A DNA stretch of 64,000 nt from Owenia fusiformis (GCA_903813345.2 CAIIXF020000001.1:56032270-56096269); one strand, 5' to 3'. Numbered from the stretch's first letter, positions 17,501 through 29,308 are shown. Notes: generated by a model from the letters alone, not told the origin. Numbers and translations: made by a program.

Positions 17501-19061
17501 CATTTTTCTTGGTAAGTATCACATATAGTTCATAAAAATTATGCCGCTTAGCTCGCCTCTAAAAAGGACACGGAATTATCTTTGCTCCTATACTATTAGC
17601 TAAATACAAACCTGAGTCTACAAATGCCTTGACTGCGTGGTTGTTTACGATACAATCAATGTACAACATTACAACTTGTCCAAAACTTTCTGGTGAATAC
17701 TCCATGGCAGCTTCCATGTTTGAGTCAACATTCTTCATGCTGAAAATATTGATAATCATTAAACTATGTAAGGAATACTAAATGTGACTTCTGTAGACTT
17801 AAAATGACTTCAATAGTCCACAGAGCATAATAAGAAAAAGCCAGTGAGGAATAAATTCAACCTCAACATGAACTTTTTTTACCCTATGTCATAATCTACT
17901 GGTAAAACTCTGAAAACACTTTTCTATCACATACATGTACCTATTTTCCAGAAACATAGAGATTTTGAAACATGTATTAATTTCTGTAAATGTAGACATC
18001 TCTCTATCTCTGATTCTATCTTAATGAACTGCATAGCTTTAAGTATCTTACCGTATTTCTTCAGCAATAGCTTGTTGGGCCGATGCATCAAAAGGATCAG
18101 CTGTCAACAATCGAATCCTGTCTCTTTCTTTATCTGCTCTCTCCTTTTGTTGCTTCTTTAATACCTCGGCAAATTTTTCTGAATCAAAAAAGGCAATTAA
18201 AATAATTTTCTAAGAAATTATTTACTTAAGAGTCAGATATCCATCTTCTGTTTGATTTATAATTTTATTTTAGAATTGTTCAAATCTATCTGAAAATCAC
18301 AATCTTCTTGAAATGTAATGGACTCATGAATATTCACATACTAGAGTACTTTATTAACGCATGTTGCATATACATTATTATCTTGAAGCATTTTGTTCAT
18401 AATTATGTAATGACAAAATCTAACATGATTAAATCACCTTTATTCCCACTAAGAAGGGCCTCTGCTAATGGTGGATTTCTCTCCTTTAAAATTGATAGCT
18501 CATGGGGGTTGCTTAGTAACATTTCTCGGATTGTATCTGGGTCATCTGGCATCTGTTGCTGTTGTCTTGGGGCGGGTGCCCTCGATGGCCCAGCCTGCGT
18601 ACTGGTTCCTGGTATTTGTATGGCAGAGAAATCTATCCCCATTCCTGTAATAGCAACATATCATAAAATGGTAAAATTGGATGCTTTTACATAAAAATAT
18701 ATTCATTTTCTTCAAAAATTATTATGTCCCCCAAAAAAGAAGCAAACGCAAACCCAAATTCAATGAAATATGAATAACACATATCTCGTCGCCTGTTGTG
18801 TAACTTGCCTGCTTGTTGTTGTTGGGCTGGCCTGTTGTTTCGTGTCCGCTGTAAAAGTAAAACTTCTCCATCTCCAATCCCATAGTCTTTCAATGTCTTT
18901 TTATTGTCTGGTAACATTTGACCATTCCATAAAATTGCCATTTCTGTTGCTGGAATATTTGCCTCGAATTCTAACAAAGCCTTGAAATTTTCCAATTCTA
19001 AATCGTTGGCCACTTCCAGGGGGAAAAACCCACCTTCTAGTGTAGTCACGGTTACTTTCAT
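14553..19061 (-). CDS. DDI2: DDI1/DDI2-type ubiquitin-dependent aspartic protease (Rngo/Ddi1 homologue)
   Basis: Proteasome shuttle and retropepsin-like protease of cytosol and nucleus; human DDI2 cleaves ubiquitinated NFE2L1. Eight exons, minus strand: 19061-18809, 18644-18438, 18178-18052, 17739-17612, 15939-15811, 15589-15486, 15195-15015, 14755-14553; together 1332 bases, 443 residues and stop. Domains: UBL 1-75; PRIDFS-like linker '[11 protein letters not shown]' near 86; DDI helical region about 150-220; retropepsin fold from about 223 with catalytic VDSGAQMTIM (Asp237) and flap/body motifs [27 protein letters not shown]-like helix [13 protein letters not shown] near 360-373; UBA about 399-437 ([10 protein letters not shown]...). 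The first intron uses a GC donor (AG|GCAAGT). An intron splits the Gly codon of catalytic DSG. Vertebrate DDI1/DDI2 lack a UBA. The symbol is by homology; this is the single ancestral-type DDI. Confidence 0.96.
16193..17157 (-). mobile_element. Hairpin-ended ~1-kb dispersed element, copy 2
   Basis: Reverse-oriented copy of 4603-5628, with the same hairpins at both ends (GGCTCACTGTGTGAGCC at the right, AGGACCCACGGTCCT at the left) but a shorter CCGT tract. It lies in the DDI intron between exons 17739-17612 and 15939-15811. Because DDI is on the minus strand, both copies have the same direction relative to their host gene. Confidence 0.75.
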
Positions 19062-19153
19062 TACAATAAGTATTCTATATTTTCACAGATATACGTGTCT
19101 AAAATGGAAAAATAAAAAAATTGTGAATTTCCTCGACTTCCTGTTTTTGCCTT

Positions 19154-19165
19154 TGCGCATGCGCA
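19154..19165. promoter_or_regulatory. NRF1-type palindromic promoter motif
   Basis: TGCGCATGCGCA, a perfect match to the consensus of nuclear respiratory factor 1, about 93 bases upstream of the DDI start codon. The position fits a core promoter of a housekeeping gene. Use is inferred. Confidence 0.55.
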
Positions 19166-19753
19166 TTTGCGTAGTAAGTAGCTTCATGAATATATAAGGA
19201 ACGAAAGTATAATATTATGGATCCTTTAATGTAGATATCTAAAATTTCCTGCATTTGTCCAGGCCTTACAAATAATAAAGCCTAATCATTTCAAATCTAA
19301 ATTCAGTAAAACACAAAATATATTTTTTTCTTCTCAAAATACCATAATGGTTTGGTTATTCCGTTTATAACAGTTGACAATTTAGATTAAACTTCAAAAG
19401 TGAAAGAATAAAAATAGACCTAGTCAATATAGAGAGGTCTAGTCAATATATAGGTAAGTATAAGTCTAAATATATATTTCAGCAGTATATGATGTAGTGG
19501 TCTATATCACACTTATATGAATCAATCAACATATTCCCGGATTTTATGAATAGAATGATACATTCCAAAATAAATTCCAGAAATTATCAGTGATCAGTCA
19601 GAGATGGCTTCTAAAAGCTCAAGTAGGATTGACTCCGAGGGTTCTAACTCAATATTTTAAACTCCAAGCAATTTGTTCAGTGCTGATCGTGCCTGCATAT
19701 TTCTATGGAGAATATTGCTGATATTCTAGCAATAGCGCGGCGACCTTGAGCGA

Positions 19754-19936
19754 TAGTCATATAAATCTGACCGTCGTATGCCGTTATTTGTTGTTATTTT
19801 TTCTTGTTTGGATATTTATTTTTTTATATTTTCTCGCATACGATGGTCATATATGCCAAGAAAATGATAAAAAATAAATATCCAAATAAGAACAAGGAAC
19901 ATCAAAGAACAGCATACGGTCGTATTTATATGACTA
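19754..19936. mobile_element. 183-bp MITE, 8-bp target duplication
   Basis: Begins TAGTCATATAAAT and ends with its exact inverse; inverted arms continue inward ('gtcgtatgccgtt', 'aaaaataaatatccaa') so the whole element folds into a hairpin. TTGAGCGA flanks it at 19746-19753 and 19937-19944. An 8-bp duplication is typical of hAT elements. It lies between the divergent DDI and HNF1/zinc-finger genes. Confidence 0.75.
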
Positions 19937-20032
19937 TTGAGCGATGACGTGAAAATGTTGTTTTGTCAGACATTATAACTGTTTTTATGATGATCTCAGC
20001 TAAGCTTAGTATCTCGGTCGGTTCCTGTGTAT

Positions 20033-20045
20033 CATGCCCGTAGCC
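20033..20045. repeat. Isolated end of the CATGCCCGTAGCC element family
   Basis: CATGCCCGTAGCC is the same terminus as the nested element ending at 12188. No second end is seen nearby, so this is a fragment. It stands about 125 bases upstream of the start codon at 20167. Confidence 0.5.
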
Positions 20046-20166
20046 AGCTTTTTGTAATTGGGGCTCGGTGAGGATATAAGCCAAATAACACCAACTCTTA
20101 TATTTCAGGATCAGCCATGCTATAGACAAGGACACTAGCCAAATAACATGTAACTAATGTGCCAAC

Positions 20167-23100
20167 ATGACTCTCCAGGAAGGACTAGTAAAGGCACTCA
20201 TTGCCTACTGTTTGGAGAATTCATCATTTAAAGAAACCTTGGAGATATTTGGTAGCCTAACTGTTATCTCAGATGATACTAAAATACTTGCAGATATCAA
20301 TGAGAAATTTCAAAAGGTTGAACCTCGATTTGATATTCAACCACTTGAAAGTGATGAAATTTGCTCTACAGAAACTCTAATATTTAATGGTATTAATACT
20401 CCCACAAAACCAAATAAGACTGATGATACTACAACTCTAGTTGATGACAAACATGAGTTTGATACCACTTCCTCAGAAAAACTCCAGAAGTTAGATGTTA
20501 ACTTCGAAAGCTCTAGTGAACAAGCTGTGCAAAGAAAGAATGGTGGGAAAGGGGGTCGCAGGATTGCAAATCTGAGTGATGAAGATGATCCTATCCCAAA
20601 GGATATTGAGGATGAAGTCAATGCTTTAATGATGTAAGTAAATCATGAAGGTGTTAAAAATCCAAGGATGTCAGTCTTGGATTATCGTATACATGTCAAT
20701 GCAATTTAAACAGGCATGGTTATTGTTAATCATTTATTAGGTGCAACTTAAAATACTGACTTTTACATTAAATCTAGTCCTTCACAATTATGGATTTTTC
20801 TCAAAGTGAAAATGGTTGCATTTAGTTGCAATGGTTGCAAGAAAATCATTCAAACCTGCCAACCATTTGTAATGGTTACAAATCATTGAAACACTTTCAA
20901 TGATTTGCAACCACAATTGCAATGGTTGCATCCCAATGGTTGGCAATCATTACGGCAATGGTTGGAACAATGGTTGTGCAATGGTTTGTAACCATTTGTT
21001 TTCGGAATTTCAAGGTCGGAATTTTTATAAGGGTTAAGACTCGACTTTGACAATAAAACTGTAGAATTGTAATTGTTTCACATACTAGTATTCTCTTAAA
21101 AGATTTTTTATCAAGTATTGTATTGTTAAAAAAAATTTTTATACTTGCAAATTCTATTGTAGGAGAGATCCAAAAGAAACTGCAATAGAAATCAGCAAAT
21201 ACCTTAAGGATCATGGAATACTACAAATTCGTGTAAAAGATGAAATTGGGGTATCAAAGGCCATGCTTAGCATGCATCTTAATGGTTCAAGCAACATGAG
21301 TGCTCCTCTGCGGAAGAAATTATATGCTTGGTATATAAATGATGTGAAAGACAGACTACAAGATAAAAATGAAGGTACTTAACTGGCTTATTGATATACA
21401 GGGTGTCCATAAAGTCTTTTTACAGTTTATATAGACTTTGTATTGTAATAGTAAAGAGATTTTCTGGACACCCTGTATATATCATTCATTTGATAGAAAA
21501 AGATTGAATTTCATATATTTGATAAAATTATATGAAAAAACTTATTTTGGTTATTGAAAGAAAAAGATGGTTATATATCCATGGTAAAATCAACAAATCC
21601 ATAAATATTACATAAACAGTTATACATAAACAATAATGCTCTCAGTTTCAGCTATTTCAAAATTTAATTTATGCCGCACTCCCATTTTTGTTTAGTTATA
21701 GCTACATTTACCAAACGAAGTAAGAGAAAGGCAAAAAAGCCAAGGATAAAATGGAACCCTGGTCAATTGAAATATCTTGCTGAAAAGCTCAAGTTGAATC
21801 CCTACCCTGGCCATGCAGACCTCACCAACTTTAAAAGTGCCCTGAATACACTCAAAGAAGATGAACAAGATGACGAGGTTGACAAAGACAGTGTCTATAA
21901 TTGGTTCACTAATGCCAGGAAACAACACAAGTTTAAACCAGGTATGTTATTCTGATGTGTGCAAATTGCAAGATGAGTTGTTCAAAGTCAGGATGTAAAA
22001 ATAAGTGAGGTAAATGTTAATAGGCAAGACCATGGGCTTTCAATAGATGTCTATTGAATGCCCATGGCGAGACATGCTGTATTTGTCAAACGTTTTAATA
22101 TGGCGAATAAAAAAATAGCAAAATTAGATGGTCATCAAAATCCCTGAGAATTCAACTTGTTTTTCATTTGGTGAACTTCCGGTTATAAGTTGTTTAATTA
22201 GAGCATTTTAAATTGCTCACCAACAACAATCAATTAGGCGGGAGAGTAAACCACCAAATTAAATAGACGCCAATATGTCCAATCTCCCAATATCGCTAAA
22301 TTAAGTTGCACCAAAATAAAGACGAATACAGTATTTGAAACAGTGAGGGAAATTAAAGCTTCAAGGGATTTTTTGGAAACATTTTGGTGGGAAAATTGCT
22401 GTACTCTAGTACATTTACAAGTCTGAGAATTTGTAATGTTGTATTTCAGTTTTATGCAATGATGTTGATAATGTCAGTGTTGAAACCAGGAAAAGGATGT
22501 TGAGTGATCATGGTCCAGCAGATAGTCCCATTGTTCAACATGTAATGCCAGAAAAAAGCACTGAGGACAATCACAACATGCAAATTAATGAAGAAATTGA
22601 AGAAGTGCCTGCTAAAAGTAGTGATATGATTGACTCCAGCAAAGAAGGTAAGCATTATATTTTAATAACTCTTATTTCATGCACATGCATGGGTTTCACT
22701 AGAATTTCAAACAACAGGATAAATAAATGAAAACAACAGGCAAAATTAATGGAAATCATAAATTTGACATGGAAAACTTGTAAAAGTCCCTAAAAACAAC
22801 AGGCGATTTTGTGAAAACAACTGGTGAAAATCGCCTGTTGACTGCTGCTAATGAAACCCCTGACATGTGTATTGTGTAGATATGCATTTTTCTGCACCTC
22901 AAAGTGCAAATCTGCCATGTGAAACTTCTGCACTCTAACTATTTTTTCTCAAGAAAGTAACCAGTTTATTGCTATATTGCTTTAATCTTATTATGAATAT
23001 CAGTTTCAATCATGAGATTGTTACTGAATTTTTGACTCATGTTTGACTCATCAAATAAATCGATCTTCACTCATTGCAGTTAAAATGTGTTAGAAACCTT

Positions 23101-26100
23101 AGATGTCTTCATTTTCACGCTGTACAAATCATGAAATTTGCAAAAATTCTGTGAAACTAAACAGGACATAAAAATCTATTTTCAGATATAAACCAAGGGC
23201 CTCAGGAGTTAAGTGCAATCGATTCTAAAGCCGAGTCTCCTGGGATAGAAACATCTCAAGTTATCCCTGAAAATCAACCAATTTTCAATGAAGATGATCT
23301 TCCCCCAAGCTGGCAAACTGATATGAACATTACATGCCCTGTGTGTGATAGAGAGTTCGCAACTATGAGGCACTACAACCAACATATAAGATCTGAAAAT
23401 GTTGACCTAGTCTGTGGAATATGTGGTTTTGAAGGCAAATATTTAGAAAATCTCAAAAATCACCTCCTCTCTCATCTTGATTTGAGCATGACATGCATTG
23501 TATGTAAAGAAGCCTTCACAGTTAAAACCAAATACAATGAGCATCTTAAGTCTGAACATCCTAACTCAGTTTGTGGATTTTGTAACAAAGACTGCCATAA
23601 TTTACCATTTCTGAAAGCACATCTGAAATACCATAAAGAATCTCAAGTGGACAGACAAAGAGATGGTCAAAGGAGGTTCAGGGAGATATGTGTAGTATGT
23701 AAGAAGGAGTTCACCGACAGAGTTGAGTACGACAAGCATTTAGGAGAGGAGCATCCAGACAATACATGTAACCTATGTGGCAAGAAGTTCAACTTTATGT
23801 GCCATCTCAAGGTATGCATTATACATATCTAGGTTATTCACAGGGAAGGATTGTATATGGGTTTTATCATGAGAGATGTTATCTGATAGAGGAAAGATAT
23901 CATATCATTCCTCAAGAATAAACCACATAATACACAATTATATCCATTGTTTGACATTTTTATCCCATGATATAAGTTTATGTAAGTTATTATTTTGACC
24001 AATTGATGATGCCTGCATTGGTATTAATTTAACTACCAGGCACCAACCTTGGGGAAGGTGTTCTGTCACGGGTGTTCCACTGTGTATATCACAGTGGATG
24101 GGGCGTATACAGCAAGAGGTGCTCACTCGGCCGGGCCCGACCTCGCACCCGGCAGGCACTCATCAATCATTTAAGGGGGGTGTAAACGGACTTTAGAAAG
24201 TTTTTCCATCAAATCGGAGCAACTTTTATCACATGGGCAATTAGTAAAATGAAAAAATGCCAAAAATGAAAAAATGGGTTGTATTTTTACTTTTTAGAAG
24301 TGCTTTTACAATTTTAGTTAATGTAGTACATGTCTTATTTTTACTCTTTCCAGACTCATCTGAAGAAACATGGTTTTCGTAAAGAGTACAAATGTACAAT
24401 TTGTGAACGCCAATTTAATTACAACATTAGCTTTAAGGTAAGCTAACCTTACTTTACTATCAACTTAAGATACATTAAATCAACCTCATTACATTTTTTA
24501 ATATGAATATTGTTAGATTCAGACTGCTCAACCATTTGGTGTAGTGCATAATGTAATAAAAACAGCGATTTACCCATTTAAATTTTAATTATATCAAAAG
24601 AAGACAAATACTATTTCAGGTCTCATTTGAAATAATGTAGGATAAAGAATATATAGAGATTATCCCATATGAAATTTGGGATATAAGCTATATCCTATCC
24701 CCTGTTGAAAATACAATTACCAGACCTGCTTTACATCCCCCAAACAAGTGTAAGTATTGATTAAGATATTATTGCCATTTTTAAGGTAGGGTTGTTTATT
24801 TTTTGTCTATTGTTTCAGATTCACATGATGACTCATACCAACTTGCGTCCATTCTTGTGTGACTTGTGTGGCAAATCCTTTTCTACCAGACAACAACTCT
24901 CTTTTCACAGTCTGGATCATACAGGTAAAATAACATACAACTTGCTAGATACAGATTCTGTGATTTTGGTACATCGAGGTATCATGATAAACCATCAGAT
25001 TTCATTTCTTCTCACGTATGAGATACCTTGATATTTTTAGATTTTGTGATCCAGGACAGTTCAGATTTTAAATACAAGTTTTTTGAAATCTCCACTCATA
25101 TTTCAACTATTTGGATTCCTAAAACTTATTAAAATATTTCAGTATGAATATGACAATGACAATACATTATATGGAGGTTATTTATTGGGAGAGATTCAAT
25201 ATGTGTTTTATTCCCAAAGAAATATCATGTTATCATGTAGTAAATAAGCTTTTTATTCCATGATATTCATGACTCTCTTCATAAAATCATTTGTTCAAAA
25301 TCTATATCTAATTTTTGTATAACTTTATGACATTTTGAAATAACATAACCACGTCAACATTAAAAAATTTAACAATACATATATTATTCCATCACAAGGC
25401 ATTCGCATGTTGCTCAGACATTCTATGAAGTTGACTGTTTGTGTCAGACCATGATGATGAAATTACAATTCACCTATGTTAAATAGGCTTACAGTCTTCA
25501 TACTTCTTACATTTCAAAATCTCTATTTTCAATTTTTGTTTGGAAAATATCATTTCTCACATAAGAAATCATTAAAGCATGCTACATTGACCCAACTGAA
25601 TGTAATAGGAAACTTTGTTTGGCAAAAATTCTCGGGAGGTGAATACCATTTTCATGAGCAGGATTGGGAAGTGAATATGATTTTCGTGAGGGGGATAGGA
25701 CGGGACAATACGATTTTTTCTCAATATCAAAAATATTCACAGGTGTTATCATGGGATAAGTTAATATATTGTATGTGCATCTGTATGTTGTAGGTGAAAG
25801 ACCCCACAAGTGTAAGATCTGCTCCAAGCGGTTCAAAACTCGTGGAAATTTGAAGATACATCAATTCAGTCATTCTGAGGCACGGGAATGGATCTGTCAG
25901 ACATGCTCTAAAGCATTCAAGGTATTTTTAGAATTCAATTGGCGTGAAGTATTTGTATTAACTCCAAGACGGGATTCATAACTGTATTAATTTTCTAAAG
26001 CATTGTGATGGTTTCAACATGATGATGTACTTCCAGACGAAAGCCCATCTTGTTGGGCACATGTTGAGCCACAAGGATGCATACGACCACCCTTGTACCA

Positions 26101-28682
26101 AGTGTGAAAAATCTTTCAAGACATCTAATTGTCTTAAGATGCATCTTAATAGACATGAAGCTAAGAAACGTTTCCCATGCAAGGTAATATAATATAATAT
26201 GTTGTATTTTAAAGGTTTATTGTCAAATGTTAGTATTTGGTGAAGTAAATTCATGAATATTATTGGAAGTAAAGATTTAAACTAATTTGTATTATCATTG
26301 TATGTACTATTCTATGCTCACTTAATGTGGTTGGAAATAAAGAATATAAAGTACTACAATGGATATGGCATGGGGGAACATGTTTCGGGAACAATAGTAC
26401 TTGGGCATACTGTATAGTACATCTGTAAGACAGGGTTCCTATAGACCTGCAAATCAGTCACAAAAATCTATTTTTCCATTAACTGAAAAGTGGGAATGGG
26501 AATTTTGAAAAATACAAAAAATGTCAGTAAATGCTAGAACTGGAACAATGAATTTAAAAATCGGTAAATAGTCTGCTTATAAAGCCATGGCTTATCGCTG
26601 TTGAGTGAAGCAAAAAATCTGGATACAAATATTTTTACAAAGAGAATAAGAAAAAAAATGTCAGGGAATTTTATACAGAACATGTTTTGGGAACCCTGTC
26701 TAATTGTAACGGATTCTTGGGATGAAGAATATGTGTAGCTAGAGAAAGAAAACGTAATGTATTAAATTCTAAGAACTAAATCATCCCAGTTCTCAAAGTA
26801 TTTCACAAAAAACTAGCAAATCAAAGCTGTCATATTGATCTTAGGATATCTATGGTCAGTTAATGTTATAGGTTTATGTTATAGGTTTGTGGCAAGTTGT
26901 TCCAAACAATGACCAACTGTCAGACTCACACCAAGTCGGTCCATACAGATGCTTTACTGAAATGTCCCCATTGTGATAGGTACTTCAAGACTGGGTAGGT
27001 GACATATATTAGTGTTATGCTAACATATATTAAGGCAGATATTTTAAGGCTTTATATAGTTTACCCATTTCAGAATATAATACAAGACAAAACATCAATG
27101 AACATTCAATGGCATGTTGAAAACAAAGGTTTTTATCAAGCAAAAGTTATCACAGTCATAGCTGAGGAGGTTTGGAGCAATTAACATGGAGAATGTTATT
27201 ACGCTTGTTACCATGAAATTCTATTTAATAATATAATATTGCTATTATTCTGTGTCCCTTGTTTCACATAGCTTTTATGAATTTCAGTTCTGGAATGCGA
27301 CGTCATCAGCAGCTAGAGCATAATGATGGCAACAAGCCATTTATGTGTCAGTTTTGCGGCAAGGATTTCCCCATCAAAGCCTACCTCATGGTGAGTACAG
27401 ATTGTGAATGTACAGAGTACATGTGAGTACAGATTGTGGAAGTTCAGAGTTAACATGTGAGTACAGATAATGAATGTACATAGTACATATGTGACTACAC
27501 ATAGTTGATGTACAGAGAGTACAGAGAGGTCATGTACAGAGTAAACACATGTTAGAGCAGACATTACATGTACAGAAAAAAAGATGTGAATACAGATTGT
27601 AAATGTACAGAGTACATATATGAGAACAGATATTGAACGTACAAAGTACACACTTGGGTACAGATAGTAGATGCTCTTAGATATACAGATAGTGGATGTA
27701 CAGGGTACATATATGAGAACAGATGTTGAATTTAAGAAGTACACATTTGAGTACATATAGTAGATGTTTTCAGCATTGTGAGTGTGGAGTGTATAGACCA
27801 TGAATATACAGAGTATATGATCCAAAAGGGGATTTCTGGTTGCGAAACTTATAAAGGGGAGTGTATTTACCATATTTATCTTTTAGAACAGTTCTTTTAT
27901 CATGAATTTTACCTCTTTATTTCCAGTCTCACATCAAGAGCCAACATGATGTGTCTGACTGTATTGATGATGCTACAGAAGCTCAAGAGTTTACTCAGTC
28001 CATGTTAAAACAACTAGCTGACAAGCCTGAAGTGGAGGACACCATCAACACTCAAGAATATCAAGATTTCAACTATGAAGCCACGGATGGAACTGGTACT
28101 ATAATGACACTTAAAAATGTACCTCAGCAGTTCATCACCAATTCGGAACAAGCTAATGTTGAACTCGTTGTGACTCATGAGCCTGAAGTTCAGAGTGATG
28201 GTCGGGATAATCTAGCTGAAGGATTTGATTACCAAGACCATCATGTTTTTCCGCAGTCTGAGGATTATCAGGGCTCTGTTCAATTGGACAGTCGGAACAA
28301 TGTAGGATCAATGGTTGTCATTGACAGCAATCTGAAAAGTGATTTGAATATCAATGACACGGTGACAATTATATCTCAGCCATCTTTAGAAGTGGCTCCA
28401 CCTGTTGTATCTCAAACACATCACATGCTGCCATCTATTGATAATGTCCAATCAAATCCATCCCATAATATGTTAATGCAGTTGAGAGTGCCTGGGATGG
28501 ATGAAACTACACTCTCAGACTCAGGTCAGTCAGGGGCTGTACAAAGCACAAGTGGGGATCAGACTATGCAATATTTACTTAATATTCCCCATACAGCTGC
28601 TAGTCAGGTTCAAACTCCCCTGGAAGAATTTGCTACACATGTTTTGATGCCAAATGTGAGGCAACACTTCCAGCAGATGTAA
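20167..28682 (+). CDS. HNF1-class POU/homeodomain protein fused to 14 C2H2 zinc fingers
   Basis: Predicted nuclear DNA-binding protein. Twelve exons: 20167-20633, 21163-21374, 21696-21941, 22450-22647, 23186-23811, 24354-24437, 24819-24924, 25794-25921, 26037-26183, 26885-26994, 27288-27390, 27927-28682; 3183 bases, 1060 residues and stop, phases all compatible. Order: N-terminal helix like the HNF1 dimerisation segment (about 3-30); acidic linker; POU-specific-like domain about 156-225 (ISKYLKDHGI, VSKAMLSMHLNG, LYAWYI); atypical homeodomain about 232-306 with an enlarged loop before helix III and VYNWFTNARKQHKF (Trp48, Phe49, Asn51, Arg53 kept); linker; fourteen C2H2 fingers about 423-816, the first lacking its second His; one TGERPHKC linker; acidic, Ser/Gln-rich tail 817-1060. 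HNF1 and HMBOX1 have the first half but no zinc fingers. The acceptor of exon 3 is ambiguous by six bases. Function not known. Confidence 0.9.
20808..20998. repeat. Cluster of AATGGTTGC words in intron 1
   Basis: CAATGGTTGC and variants recur about ten times, with the reverse form CAACCATT also present, and CAAATCATTGAAA pairs with TTTCAATGATTTG in a tight hairpin near 20879-20908. Looks like a degenerate repeat or small fold-back element. Confidence 0.5.
21399..21475. mobile_element. 77-bp mariner-type MITE
   Basis: CAGGGTGTCCA at the left and its inverse at the right, flanked by TA on both sides. The terminus is shared with the mariner relic at 10483-12330. It lies in intron 2 of the HNF1/zinc-finger gene, 24 bases after the donor site. 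Confidence 0.75.
22030..22067. repeat. Near-perfect 38-base hairpin
   Basis: CCATGGGCTTTCAATAG is followed after ATGT by its inverse with one mismatch. Same motif as 4085-4118. Confidence 0.65.
24032..24175. other. GC-rich structured segment in intron 5
   Basis: A compact GC-rich stretch inside an AT-rich intron. CCACTGTG and CACAGTGG form a perfect hairpin near 24079-24099, and GCCGGG and CCCGGC pair near 24131-24154. It may be part of a SINE or another dispersed element; no second copy is seen in the window. Confidence 0.35.
27392..27770 (+). repeat. Degenerate minisatellite in the last intron of the HNF1/zinc-finger gene
   Basis: Units of about 35-45 bases built on 'gagtacagattgtgaatgtacagagtacatg' words, roughly nine or ten times. 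They begin at the donor site of exon 11. A long minus-strand frame across them (27313-27873), rich in Cys, Thr and Val, is a product of the repeat. Confidence 0.7.
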
Positions 28683-29308
28683 CTTTTGGTACAGATTTAG
28701 CATATTGTTATATCGGTGCATTGCCTCTGACATACCCTGGCATGTTTGTCAAACGATATTTCTATAGTCAGAAGTGACCATCACACACACACACCCAACG
28801 GGAAACATAAAATTCACCACCTTCAAATTTAGTGCTCAGTTTATCAGTTTGTCATATGTCAATATATTGTTAGTTATATCTTGGTAAGAAACCCAGGGAA
28901 ATTGATTCATTGACATAATTCATTATTGATGTATATCAAAGTAGAAATACTTGATGGACCAACGTGCAGTATTAGAGTGGGAGGGGTGTTTAATGCATTT
29001 ACTGAACTATCCTTTGAATGAATTAACCCTTTTAACCTGCTCAAAATCCTCAACTAGATGTCTAAGTGTGTTATGGGGAAATCAAAATAATAACAAAAGA
29101 TAGATATGGTTACAATGCTGAATATGGTAACTAAATATGTATGTGTACAAGGAATGAAATTGAATTGTTGTAATGTGTATTTTTAGTACTATTTACATGA
29201 AGAATGGGATGTTGTTAAATTGATAAGTTATAATTGTTTGCATGCATTATTTGTAATGAATATACTTTTAAAAATTCTTTGATTTATTTGCGAATGTCTG
29301 ATTGCTCA

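Noticed and set aside
18308-18694. Plus-strand frame of 128 codons
   Set aside because: Antisense to DDI exon 2 and its flanks; exon phases, splice sites and protein family support the minus strand.
27313-27873. Minus-strand frame of 186 codons, longest non-exon frame in the area
   Set aside because: Made by the minisatellite in the last intron of the HNF1/zinc-finger gene; its product simply repeats VLCTFTICTH-like words.
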